Positions 1 to 7,054 of a stretch of DNA of 10,000 nt are shown in pieces. Every line of letters begins with the position of its first letter. Positions within the stretch are counted from its first letter, which is position 1. Where the stretch lies: contig MVGU01001670.1 in the NCBI GenBank assembly GCA_002005505.1, positions 1-10,000 of the forward strand, in the 5' to 3' direction. The position numbers and the translations under genes were made by a program. Under the pieces are notes generated by a model that saw nothing but the letters and a program-made list of their open reading frames with translations, did no database searches and was not told the DNA's origin. The stretch is from Botryococcus braunii. Taxonomy: Eukaryota; Chlorophyta; Trebouxiophyceae.

Positions 1-123
1 AATGGGTGCAAATCAAGCAATGCAGACTGGCTGAAGGATGCTGAGGATGAGAGTGGAGAAACGATTTCCAGTACGTGTCCGAATGATAAATCTCAAGAGC
101 TGCTTGAAACGCAATGGACATGA

Positions 124-640
124 CCTCTGGATGGTCATGTGGCCACTCAGATAGTGCAGGGACTACCAGCTGCAGCCAATCCTCCGGGCTGCTACCCACT
201 GCAGTAGCTTATCCCCTTGATCAGCTGGCAGCTCTCATTTCCACCACAGCCGAGGCCTCTGGCTACAACGATGATGGAGAACAGCCTGCCATGGTGATGA
301 AAGCAATGCCTGCTCAACTGGAGGCAGCCCCAGTCCCCTCCACCAGCGGGGCAATTCCCTCCAGACAGCCAGCAGACACAGAATCAAGGGAGAAGTGAGA
401 GGCACGTGCAACTACTGCCACAAGAAAGGCCATTTTGGAGAGACTGCCGCAAACGCCAAAGGGATGCAGAGACACAACGCAATGTGGTGGCAGCTGTACA
501 ACAACTGGCAGCCATGTGGCCCCAGGGGCAGTTTCCTGGAGCAGCACAGCCACCTCCCAGCGTGCAGCATGCATTCCCTGGCACTGGAGCGTTCCCACTG
601 CTGCACCCTCCTCCAGGCCCACCTTCTCCTCCCTCGGAAG
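124..640 (+). pseudogene. gag: Gag C-terminal remnant with zinc knuckle and proline-rich tail
   Basis: Gag forms the particle that packages element RNA. The remnant is spread over several frames. A piece resembling the end of the copia Gag helical domain (IVQGLP) starts near 154 in frame 1. Frame 3 then continues about 198-330 (YPLDQLAAL, DDGEQPAM), followed by a Pro/Ser/Gln-rich stretch. The nucleic-acid-binding CCHC knuckle begins in frame 2 at 407 and finishes in frame 1 at 447. Downstream, frame 1 encodes a Pro/Gln-rich tail (about 520-640) leading into protease. Frame 3 hits a stop at 396-398. Bases 1-123 probably hold more gag, but stops in all frames prevent a reliable reading. Assignment rests mainly on the knuckle and its position before protease; the upstream alignment is inference. 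Confidence 0.68.
407..447 (+). other. CCHC zinc knuckle of Gag, interrupted by a 1-nt frame break
   Basis: Codons for C (407), C (416) and H (431) lie in frame 2 with spacing C-x2-C-x4-H. The expected last Cys, four residues after the His, is the TGC at 445 in frame 1. The two halves meet at the T run 433-436, where one base appears to be missing. The CCHC knuckle binds element RNA during packaging in this family. Confidence 0.8.
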
Positions 641-642
641 GT

Positions 643-909
643 ATGCCATACGTGGTATCATATAATGTGCTGGATGGCAGTAAACACCAACAGTCCAAAC
701 AGTCTTGGCTTGTGGACAGTGGAGCGTCAGTACATCTCGTGAACAATCTGTCCCTGCTGCATGCCCCTACAGTCCATGACCACCCTATTCCACTGCTGCT
801 CGCTACATCTGATGCCACTGGGGGTATTGTTGCTACTGGGTCAGTGTGTCTCATGTCCTCTCAGCATGTTCCAGTGTGGCTGCATCATGTCCAGTGTGTT
901 CCTCAGCTA
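643..909 (+). pseudogene. pol: copia aspartic protease remnant
   Basis: Frame 1 carries WLVDSGASVHL, with the active-site Asp of the DSGA motif at 715-717. This is the retropepsin signature typical of copia (usually followed by H/HM and N residues, here HLVNN). The domain continues through LLLATSDATGGIVATGSV, a usual mid-domain region, to QCVPQLP near 895-912, which resembles the last strand before the GAG-pre-integrase segment. The enzyme cuts the Gag-Pol polyprotein as a dimer. The catalytic motif is intact, but the frame is lost upstream at the zinc knuckle and downstream at about 910-916, where the continuation (NILSVSA) moves to frame 3. As read, frame 1 runs on to a stop at 1021-1023 in non-homologous sequence. 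Confidence 0.85.
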
Positions 910-914
910 CCACC

Positions 915-1243
915 AATATTTTATCAGTATCTGCTGCTTTGCGTGATGGAATCCGGTTCAGTACAGATAGACTTGGAGCATTCACTGCTGCCTCAGGACC
1001 GAGTGGTTGGCAGATGCCTGTGAAATCAGAGAATGGCCTGTATTATATCCACAACTGTCTCCCAGTAGCACCTGTGACGGTTCCTTATTCAGTAACAGCT
1101 GCTCTGAAGAAGAAATGCTCCAAAGCTCAAAGCCATGACTGTGCCAAACGTTTCCTGTGGCACAGCAGATTGGGACACCCAGGAGATCCGTGGATGAAAC
1201 GCCTGAGCAGTGAGCAACTGGTTACTGGCCTAGACACAGTATT
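915..1243 (+). pseudogene. pol: GAG-pre-integrase segment with the His pair of the integrase zinc finger
   Basis: Frame 3 gives NILSVSAALRDG, then PVKSENGLYYI, then FLWHSRLGHPG. This is the usual copia path from protease through the GAG-pre-integrase domain into the N-terminal HHCC finger of integrase. The two His codons are at 1161 and 1176. The matching Cys codons are not in this frame: they lie in frame 2 at 1271 and 1280 (YCEACIEGK), so a frame change sits between about 1240 and 1249. The HHCC finger helps integrase multimerise and bind LTR ends. Past 1243 the frame-3 reading is an out-of-frame shadow that ends in a stop at 1377-1379. The domain call is secure from the WHSRLGH block and from its neighbours. 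Confidence 0.83.
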
Positions 1244-1249
1244 GTCCCT

Positions 1250-1745
1250 TGTGAAAAGTGTCCTAAGTATTGTGAAGCTTGCATTGAGGGGAAGCATGCA
1301 CGTCCCCCGTTTGGTGAAAGTTCTAGACCTGCTGAGAAACCCCTTGACAGAATCCACATTGACACTGTGGGCCCCATAGCACCAGCAGCCATTACTGGGG
1401 AACGCTTTTGGGTAACTGTAACTGATGAGGCATCTGGGTGGAAGGCAGTGCTGCCAGTGAAGTCAAAAGATGTAATTGGAGCTGTTGTCAGAGACCTAAT
1501 TTTGTACTGGCAAACTGAGAAGGAAACTACAGTGAAGTGCATCCGCAGTGACAGAGGCACAGAGTTCCTAAATGCCAAGTTCAAGGAATTTTGTGCATCC
1601 CAGGGCACTAAGCTGGAGACATCTGCCCCATATACCCCTCAGCAGAACGGAGTTGCGGAGAGAGCCAACAGGACCCTCAAGGAACGCACCAGAACCCTCC
1701 TCAATTTTGCTGCAGCTAGCCCTGTTATGTGGAAGGAAGCCTGGA
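1250..1745 (+). pseudogene. pol: Integrase catalytic core (DD35E), frame-broken at both ends
   Basis: Integrase inserts the element cDNA into host DNA. Frame 2 holds the Cys pair of the zinc finger (1271, 1280) and the RNase H-fold core. The first catalytic Asp is in HIDTVGP at 1361, the second in IRSDRGTEF at 1550 and the Glu in QQNGVAERANR at 1658. The spacing from second Asp to Glu is exactly 35 residues, the classical DD35E arrangement. All three catalytic residues are present, so the core itself is not decayed. The frame is lost near 1741-1750: frame 2 soon reaches a stop at 1763-1765, while the homologous reading (TACTLLNMGPS) continues in frame 1. The segment has no natural start codon because it is internal to a polyprotein. 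Confidence 0.92.
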
Positions 1746-1746
1746 G

Positions 1747-1890
1747 ACAGCATGCACCCTCCTGAATATGGGACCCAGCACAGGCAGGCCCCTATCTCCC
1801 TGTGAAATGTTCATGGGATATAAACCAGACGTATCCTTGCTGCGCACATGGGGATGCCTAGTTTTTGTGCACGTTCCTGATCAGCAGAGG
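1747..1890 (+). pseudogene. pol: Integrase C-terminal part in frame 1
   Basis: Frame 1 resumes integrase with TLLNMGPSTGRPLSPCEMF, then MGYKPDVSLLRTWGCLVFVH. This is the well-known copia stretch after the core (LLN, P-E-x-F, G-x-K-P, L-R-x-W-G-C). The reading leaves frame 1 at the run of six G at 1889-1894, after which the next conserved block (AGMFTGYSPVSKAYRVY) is in frame 3. One gained or lost G would explain the change. The segment is short and intact within itself, so it is a frame-separated part of the same gene and not a gene of its own. Confidence 0.85.
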
Positions 1891-1892
1891 GG

Positions 1893-4841
1893 GGCATTTC
1901 ACCAAAGGCTGTGGCTGGGATGTTCACTGGTTACTCTCCAGTGTCAAAGGCATACCGGGTCTATATGGGAGGGGGAATCTGGAGGGAGAGCAGAGATGTC
2001 CAATTTGTAGAACACATTCGAGGAGCTACTCGGGTGGGAATGGCAGTTCTCCCTGACCAGCCTCAGCAGTTCTCATACCCTGAAGACTTACCAGGGCAAA
2101 TGCACAGCAGCAACCCAGTGGTGTCATTACCACAGTGCAGCACGCAGAATCAGACTGTCAGCAGCCCATGCTCCAGCAGTAGACCTGACAGCTCCTTCCC
2201 AGTACCCTCTGACCAGGCTGCAACTGAGCCTGCTAGTCAGGGGAAGCCTTCCCAAGAGGAGGGCATTCTCAATGTGACTCCCGAATCAAGCACGGGAGAA
2301 CAGCAGCCGGACTTGGATCAGTACGGGGCTCTGGACGCAATTCAACGACTGGCGCGAGGAAGTGCAGACGGCGGGCAACACCAACGGATCTTAGAGAGAG
2401 TACAGCAATCACTGCGTAACACTCATCCGGCTACTACCATTCCGCCTCCGGACGGACTGTCGCGAGCTCAACGCTACGAGCAACGAACTGCGGCTCGAGA
2501 TATCATGCTGGCACAGGATAAGGGAGAGAGCTGTGAGCGAGAGGGGATGACTGAAGGTGACACAGAGTCACAGGGACCAGGGGAAGCGCAGGAATTGGGG
2601 CAGGACACCGAGAGACCTGTTTCACTTGTAAGAGATGAGAGGGGGGCAGTCTCTGATCAGACTGCAGATGGTCCAAGTGAGATGAGCTGTACGGGTGGGA
2701 CATGTTCAGTGCCTGAGAGACATGTTAGAGATGAGAATTCAATCAGTGATGCCCAAGGACAATGTGGTGCCAGCCACGCAAGTGTGGGCCATGCATGGGA
2801 GTGTGCTGCTGGGCCTGCGCCCCAGCGCTCATGTCTAGTGGGGAGCAGACAGAGAGAGAGAGAGACATGGGCACAGTCTCTAGACAGATCAAGAGCTCAT
2901 GCAATGCAGAGTGGTTCAAATGCCTGTGAGAGTCCAGACGGGACTGCAAACCGTCAGCCATGTGAGAGTGTGTCTGAGGAGGTGAATCGGAGGCCTGGAC
3001 AGTGTGAGAATTCCCCCAATTACAAGAGCTTTCCGAGAGGTACCTGTGTTTGGGAGGATGATGTGAGAGTGACTGGCAGCAAGCTTGAGAGGGCAAGTTG
3101 TGAGTCTAAGAGAGAGAAAGATCAGAGGGGGGGATCTCGATCTTTGCCCACAGTCCCCACGTGCAGTGCGGCGACATTCAGCGAAAGAGTAGTGGGTGAC
3201 AGTGAGAGTAAGAGTAAGCAAGATCAGGGGAAGCACACTGGTGTGCGATTTGGGAAGATTAGTGTGCCTTCCAGTTTAAAGGAAGCCCAGCAGTCCCCAC
3301 AGTGGGAATATTGGAAGGCTGCTATGCAGGAGGAGCAAAACTCCTTAGATGCTCATGAGGTGATGGAGTTCGTTCCAAGACCTCGTGGTCACAAAGTAAT
3401 CCCAGTTCACTGGATTTTCTCAGTGAAAATGGATGCTCACGGTAATGTGCTTAGGTTCAAGGCTAGGCTGGTGGCTCAAGGGTGTAGGCAAATTCCAGGA
3501 GTGGATGTAATGGAGGTATTTGCTCCCACCAGCAGTTATGGGTCTAGAAGAGCTTTGCTGTCAGTGGCTGCACAGGAGGGTCTTGAAATTCACCAGGTGG
3601 ATGTCAAGACTGCATTTTTAAATGGTGAATTAGAGGAGGAGGTCTATGTCACACAACCTCCTGGGTTTGAGAATGGGGATGGGAACACTGTGTGTCGCTT
3701 GAAGAAGGCACTGTATGGCCTGAAGCAAGCTCCAAGGGCATGGCATAAGACCCTGAATGAGAAGCTACTTACCATGGGGTATGAGGTGTGCAAGAGTGAT
3801 GCTGGGGTCTATGTGAAATGTTCTGTGGATGGAGGGAAATCCTTTGTGCTGATTTATGTTGATGATCTGCTGATAGTTTCCAAGGGCTTGAGTGAGATTG
3901 AAAGAGTGAAAGGGTTGCTTAAGCAGGAGTTCACCATTCATGATCTAGGAGAGGTGAAAGATTTCTTGGGCTGCCAAGTGATGAGAGATAGAGAGAAAGG
4001 GTTGATTTCTTTGAGCTGCATCCCCAAGATTGATGCCCTAGTTGAGAAATTTGGGCTGGATCTGGAGTCTGTGGGGCCTGACACCCCTATGACTAAGGAT
4101 TTTGTAGCCACACAACGACCTATGTCTAAGGACAACAGTGCCAGCATTGGAGCTGGGAGTCCCTTACCACCAGGTCACAGATATTGTGAACTGGTTGGGT
4201 CACTGTTGTACATTGCCAACACCACAAGGCCTGATATTTCCCAGGCTGTGGGAGTGCTTTCCAGGTATAGGATTACTCCTACCACTGCTCACTGGAATGA
4301 AGCAATCAGAGTGTTGAAATATCTGATGGCTACCAGGGATCTTGTGTTAGTACTTGGAGGGAAGGACACAGAGCTGGAGGGCTTTGTGGATGCAGATTAT
4401 GGTGGTGATCAGGATCACAGGTTTTCCACTACTGGTTACGTAATTCGTGTGTTTGGAGGAGCAGTAGTTTGGGGAAGCAAAAAGCAGTCTGCAGTGGCCA
4501 CATCCACTGTAGAGGCTGAGTTTATGGCGGCAAGTGCAGCTGTCAAAGAGGCAAATTGGATGAAGGGATTCCTGGAAGAAATTGGTATTTCTCCATGGAT
4601 TGTGAAGATCCACTGTGATAATCAGGGATGCATCAATCATCTCAGAAATCCAGTGTTCTCTAAGCATACCAAGCACATTGCAATCAGCTTTCATTTTGCT
4701 CGAGAAGCTATTGCATTGGGGCAGGTTGATGTGAAATACGTTCCTTCTGCTAGGAATGTGGCAGATATATTTACCAAGCCCTTGACAAGGCAGGTATTTC
4801 AGGGTCATCGTGAGGCTCTGGGATTGGCCAAGTTTTTGTGA
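1893..4841 (+). CDS. pol: Intact 3' pol segment: integrase tail, long linker, reverse transcriptase, RNase H
   Basis: A single frame of about 980 codons, open from 1881 to the TGA at 4839-4841. It has no start of its own: it is the end of the broken Gag-Pol frame (a GTG at 1911 and later ATGs are only internal). It opens with the last integrase block (GMFTGYSPVSKAYRVY). A linker of about 415 residues follows, then the copia RT domain from about 3290: PVHWIFSVK, the catalytic Asp in QVDVKTAFLNGE at 3600, ALYGLKQAPRAWH, and YVDD with its two Asp at 3861 and 3864. RNase H follows: VDADYGGD (Asp 4389, 4395), STVEAEFMA (Glu 4512, 4518), HCDNQG (Asp 4617) and the terminal ADIFTKPL (4761). These copy element RNA into DNA and remove the template. 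All catalytic residues look present and no stop interrupts, in contrast with the broken upstream part. Confidence 0.95.
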   Translation, partial: GISPKAVAGMFTGYSPVSKAYRVYMGGGIWRESRDVQFVEHIRGATRVGMAVLPDQPQQFSYPEDLPGQMHSSNPVVSLPQCSTQNQTVSSPCSSSRPDSSFPVPSDQAATEPASQGKPSQEEGILNVTPESSTGEQQPDLDQYGALDAIQRLARGSADGGQHQRILERVQQSLRNTHPATTIPPPDGLSRAQRYEQRTAARDIMLAQDKGESCEREGMTEGDTESQGPGEAQELGQDTERPVSLVRDERGAVSDQTADGPSEMSCTGGTCSVPERHVRDENSISDAQGQCGASHASVGHAWECAAGPAPQRSCLVGSRQRERETWAQSLDRSRAHAMQSGSNACESPDGTANRQPCESVSEEVNRRPGQCENSPNYKSFPRGTCVWEDDVRVTGSKLERASCESKREKDQRGGSRSLPTVPTCSAATFSERVVGDSESKSKQDQGKHTGVRFGKISVPSSLKEAQQSPQWEYWKAAMQEEQNSLDAHEVMEFVPRPRGHKVIPVHWIFSVKMDAHGNVLRFKARLVAQGCRQIPGVDVMEVFAPTSSYGSRRALLSVAAQEGLEIHQVDVKTAFLNGELEEEVYVTQPPGFENGDGNTVCRLKKALYGLKQAPRAWHKTLNEKLLTMGYEVCKSDAGVYVKCSVDGGKSFVLIYVDDLLIVSKGLSEIERVKGLLKQEFTIHDLGEVKDFLGCQVMRDREKGLISLSCIPKIDALVEKFGLDLESVGPDTPMTKDFVATQRPMSKDNSASIGAGSPLPPGHRYCELVGSLLYIANTTRPDISQAVGVLSRYRITPTTAHWNEAIRVLKYLMATRDLVLVLGGKDTELEGFVDADYGGDQDHRFSTTGYVIRVFGGAVVWGSKKQSAVATSTVEAEFMAASAAVKEANWMKGFLEEIGISPWIVKIHCDNQGCINHLRNPVFSKHTKHIAISFHFAREAIALGQVDVKYVPSARNVADIFTKPLTRQVFQGHREALGLAKFL
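2045..3290 (+). other. Long unconserved linker between integrase and RT, purine-rich
   Basis: This part of the pol frame encodes about 415 residues rich in Ser, Glu, Gln, Gly, Arg and Cys, with no domain I recognise. The first half is Ser/Gln/Pro-rich, the second (about 2510-3240) is charged and built on DNA with many GAGAG and GTGAGAG words, including a short (AG)n at 2851-2864. Copia elements do have a variable low-complexity integrase tail here, but this one looks unusually long. It has stayed open although it is the least conserved part, so it was probably still being translated until recently. Confidence 0.7.
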
Positions 4842-4859
4842 GGAAAAGGCAAGGGGAAG
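4842..4859 (+). promoter_or_regulatory. Polypurine tract (plus-strand DNA primer site)
   Basis: Immediately after the pol stop there are 18 bases, all purine except one C at 4850, ending just before the LTR. In LTR retrotransposons this purine run resists RNase H and primes second-strand synthesis. Position and composition fit well. Confidence 0.85.
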
Positions 4860-5063
4860 TGTTATAATAGTGACCGAACATTTTGGTGCCTTTCCCTCAG
4901 AAGAGTAATAGTGGCCAGATCAGCCTCAATGAATAATAGGTGGCAGAACCTGGGAGTTTTGCCAGATCCCATCTAGACCAATTGTACGTTGTTTAGGAAG
5001 GATGAGGTAATCAGACACGGTTTGCTAGAAAGGATTTATGACGCCGGCGTGCAAGGACGAGGC

Positions 5064-5211
5064 ACTTGATTGGGACATTAAAGGCACTTCGGGTGCTTAT
5101 CTCTTGACTGTTGCCTATCAAGTCCTCATTCACATTCGGTCACTGCTTGTTCTCCTACACACAACAAGAGTACCGACGAGCTAATCACCCTTCGTGCCCG
5201 GGTCATACAGG
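5064..5211 (+). repeat. 148-bp direct repeat, copy 1
   Basis: Identical base for base to 5393-5540 (offset 329), with mismatch directly on both sides. It probably represents the R/U5 part of the LTR plus two bases beyond the CA end. It contains ATTAAA at 5077, a small GCAC-TTCGG-GTGC hairpin near 5085-5097, and the complementary pair ACTTGAT (5064-5070) and ATCAAGT (5117-5123). Confidence 0.95.
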
Positions 5212-5392
5212 TAAACTGACGTTAAGAGACTGAAGCCTCATTGACAATGGGTTAGGAAAGGTCTAGGTAATATTATTAAGTTGATGCTAAGGTTTTCCTC
5301 GTTGAACCCTGATAATGCAGACTATTGGTAGTTACGTAGATTGAGTAGTTTGAATTACGGAGCGATGAGAGAAAGCAAGTAGCATTGTAATG
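5212..5392. other. 181-bp spacer between the two LTR repeat copies
   Basis: This stretch has no visible similarity to the LTR part before the first copy (4860-5063) and no coding potential that I can see. It begins TAAACTGACG right after the GG that follows the CATACA end. It could be element leader sequence, flanking host DNA captured by a rearrangement, or part of a second LTR variant. I see no primer binding site starting with TGG at its left edge. Confidence 0.5.
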
Positions 5393-5540
5393 ACTTGATT
5401 GGGACATTAAAGGCACTTCGGGTGCTTATCTCTTGACTGTTGCCTATCAAGTCCTCATTCACATTCGGTCACTGCTTGTTCTCCTACACACAACAAGAGT
5501 ACCGACGAGCTAATCACCCTTCGTGCCCGGGTCATACAGG
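5393..5540 (+). repeat. 148-bp direct repeat, copy 2
   Basis: Perfect copy of 5064-5211. It ends CATACAGG and is followed by GAACGCCGAAC, whereas copy 1 is followed by TAAACTGACG. Perfect identity points to a recent duplication or to ongoing gene conversion. Confidence 0.95.
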
Positions 5541-6276
5541 GAACGCCGAACACAGAAGTTTACACAAACTGTCAATTGATCACATATGATCAGACTTGCA
5601 TCTGTAGCAATGTGGGTGCTACATGGATATGATGCCAATTTCTAGATCTACACACACAGATGTGCATGAAAATTTTTATTAAAACACAAAAGTGTACATG
5701 AAAAGCACAAACCTGTATACACTGTACGTACACATGTGCACATACATTAGTGCACAGAATTCCGTACACATAAGCACAAACGTATCTTTGTGCTTTTCAT
5801 CAGCTTCCAAGGCGCCAAATCAAATCCGTTCTGGCACAATTAGACCCGTGCTGCACAAACTTATGCATACCTGCGTACGTATACCGCCCCTCTTCAACCA
5901 TCTCTAAGAGCTTGTAAGAGCTTCCGATAACTTGGGCATATATATACGTAGCTAGCTAAGCACAACGAGCCTTTTCCAGTATCTATGGATGCAAAATGTT
6001 TTTTAAATTGGAAAACCTTACACTGATGCATGCAGAGTCCACTAAGCGCATGTCACATGAACTTCGCATAATATGCCAAAGGAACATAGGATATTTCAGA
6101 TCAAGCTCAATCAGGTAGAAAGGAGCTCATGACACGTCTGTGACGACCAGATCTAGATTTGGGCGCCATAACTGGTGACATAGTATCCTTGAAATTGCAA
6201 ACCAATAAGTTCAAACGTACCCAATCGCTGCACTTCTTCACGAGTGCTTACATATTTTTGCCAAGCATACGCTGGG
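5541..6276. other. Non-coding flank, no gene recognised
   Basis: Host DNA right of the element, rich in GTAC, TGCA and TACGTA words. The short open frames here have no family resemblance. The only structure I see is the family of AAGCACAAA words at 5698-5800. Confidence 0.6.
5698..5800. repeat. Inverted repeat built on AAGCACAAA
   Basis: A perfect 14-bp inverted repeat joins 5698-5711 and 5787-5800. A third copy of the core word at 5772-5780 also pairs with 5787-5795 as a 9-bp stem with a 6-base loop. The right arm can therefore fold with either of two left arms. Confidence 0.8.
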
Positions 6277-6405
6277 TCATAAGTTGTACTTTTCAATGAA
6301 GTCGGAGAATTGAAATACCTGGTGCATTCCTTCATGGTGATAACCTTCCAACGTCATGCATATGACAAGCTCTTGAAACTTAATTATGGCGTCATTCAAG
6401 TTCAT
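6277..6405 (-). CDS. Possible short coding exon, unrecognised
   Basis: On the - strand an ATG at 6405 opens 42 codons to a TGA at 6277-6279, with no low-complexity bias (for example MNLNDAIIKFQELVICMTLE at the start, then a His-rich turn and FSDFIEKY). The frame stays open upstream past 6405 to a CTGCAG that could serve as an acceptor, and a CAG/GTATTT donor-like site lies inside the frame. I recognise no family. The overlapping 60-codon frame at 6153-6335 on the same strand is an alternative reading. The length is well within chance, so this is a weak candidate for an exon or a decayed gene piece. Confidence 0.15.
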   Translation of the reverse strand: MNLNDAIIKFQELVICMTLEGYHHEGMHQVFQFSDFIEKYNL

Positions 6406-6947
6406 TGGCCAGCTGGCAGCACCCTGAAGGAACCTGCAGCCGCAGTTCAGAAGCTTCTACTTATCTTGTGACTTATAAAGGTGATTCTAATCACGGAGTT
6501 CGCAACGGAGTTTCCATGCGCAACAAGAGACTTCCCAGCACTCTTCGCAGCGTGCATACAATGCGGTGCGTGCGATGTTGATATCGATCTATATCGTTAT
6601 CGATAGTGCACTACAGTACTATCAATTACCCTCCATTAATGTGCTTGTACGTACCGCACATACACCACTAAGTAGCTACAGCCATACACGTGCACGCACT
6701 GCACGCCTGTCCACATCCATAAATCGGTGGTAGCCACGCACCGTCTTCCCATACACATGTAATATGTATGCTCACACGTTTGCAACTGCAACGGTCGCTT
6801 GCTCATGAGCAGATCAGTCGACCAAATCTGATTTTCCAACATAGGCCCGGCAAAGAGCTGCAGCAACCAAGATGTGGCATAAATCCCGCAGTGACGTGGA
6901 TACCGACAGACACAGTGTTTAAAGAACAGGTCCATCTGCCACCTCCT

Positions 6948-6948
<1 letters not shown>
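6406..6948. other. Non-coding stretch, no gene recognised
   Basis: Contains clustered ATCGAT words at about 6579-6605 (an imperfect palindromic patch) and CACGTG-type words, but no frame, tRNA or transposon terminus that I can support. It leads into the poly(A) run. Confidence 0.5.

Positions 6949-6990
<42 letters not shown>
6949..6990 (+). repeat. Poly(A) run of 42
   Basis: An uninterrupted run of 42 A. It may be the tail of a retroposed sequence (SINE, LINE or processed transcript) whose body would lie to the left, but I see no pol III A/B boxes or coding remnant there, and no target-site duplication around it. A simple mononucleotide tract is equally possible. Confidence 0.95.
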
Positions 6991-6992
<2 letters not shown>

Positions 6993-7054
6993 TACCAACT
7001 CCGTCTACTAACTCCGTCGGTTCTAACAACTCCGTCGGTACTAACAACTCCATC
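6991..7054 (+). repeat. Degenerate minisatellite, unit about 18 bp
   Basis: Four tandem units directly follow the poly(A) run: 15 bp (6991-7005), 13 bp (7006-7018), 18 bp (7019-7036) and 18 bp (7037-7054). All end in ACTCCGTC or ACTCCATC. The last two units (GGTTCTAACAACTCCGTC type) differ at only two positions. Confidence 0.85.

Larger units (their letters stand above)
1..5538 (+). mobile_element. Ty1/copia LTR retrotransposon, 5' truncated by the window edge, frame-broken
   Basis: One element on the + strand, read from the late part of gag through the 3' LTR. Domain order is zinc knuckle, protease (DSGA), GAG-pre-integrase, DD35E integrase, reverse transcriptase (YVDD) and RNase H, which is the copia order; in Gypsy-type elements integrase follows RNase H. 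A polypurine tract and a TGT-starting LTR follow the stop codon. The 5' LTR, primer binding site and gag start are outside the window, so LTR divergence and target-site duplication cannot be checked. At least five frame changes in the first 1.9 kb show that this copy cannot make a complete polyprotein as read. The right border at 5538 is inferred from an ACA end and could instead be 5209. Confidence 0.93.
4860..5538 (+). repeat. 3' LTR with internal duplication
   Basis: Starts TGTTATAATAG directly after the polypurine tract and is taken to end CATACA at 5538, giving a TGT...ACA pair of termini and a length of 679 bp. An identical CATACA end occurs at 5209, so the ancestral LTR may have been 350 bp (4860-5209). 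The sequence from 5064 is repeated at 5393. A variant poly(A) signal, ATTAAA, lies at 5077 and again at 5406. If 5538 is the true end, the target-site duplication would be GGGAA at 5539-5543; the 5' copy is outside the window. Confidence 0.75.

Noticed and set aside
384..854. 156-codon antisense frame over gag/protease
   Set aside because: Antisense shadow of the element; Cys/Ser-rich with no domain.
4347..4808. 153-codon antisense frame over RNase H
   Set aside because: Antisense shadow of conserved RNase H codons; no independent motif.
4860..4870. TATAAT word at the LTR start as a promoter
   Set aside because: It lies at the terminal bases of the LTR, where U3 promoters do not usually sit; it is better explained as part of the TGTTATAATA terminus.
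5210..5230. Primer binding site after the first CATACA end
   Set aside because: No TGG start and no tRNA complement that I recognise; this is the 3' LTR side, so none is expected unless a second element follows.
5064..5540. CRISPR-like array
   Set aside because: Only two copies of a 148-bp repeat in a eukaryotic LTR, with no short repeats or cas genes.
7019..7033. pol III B box (GGTTCNANNCC-like) in GGTTCTAACAACTCC
   Set aside because: Spacing is too long for a B box and the word is just one unit of the minisatellite; no A box or tRNA fold was found.
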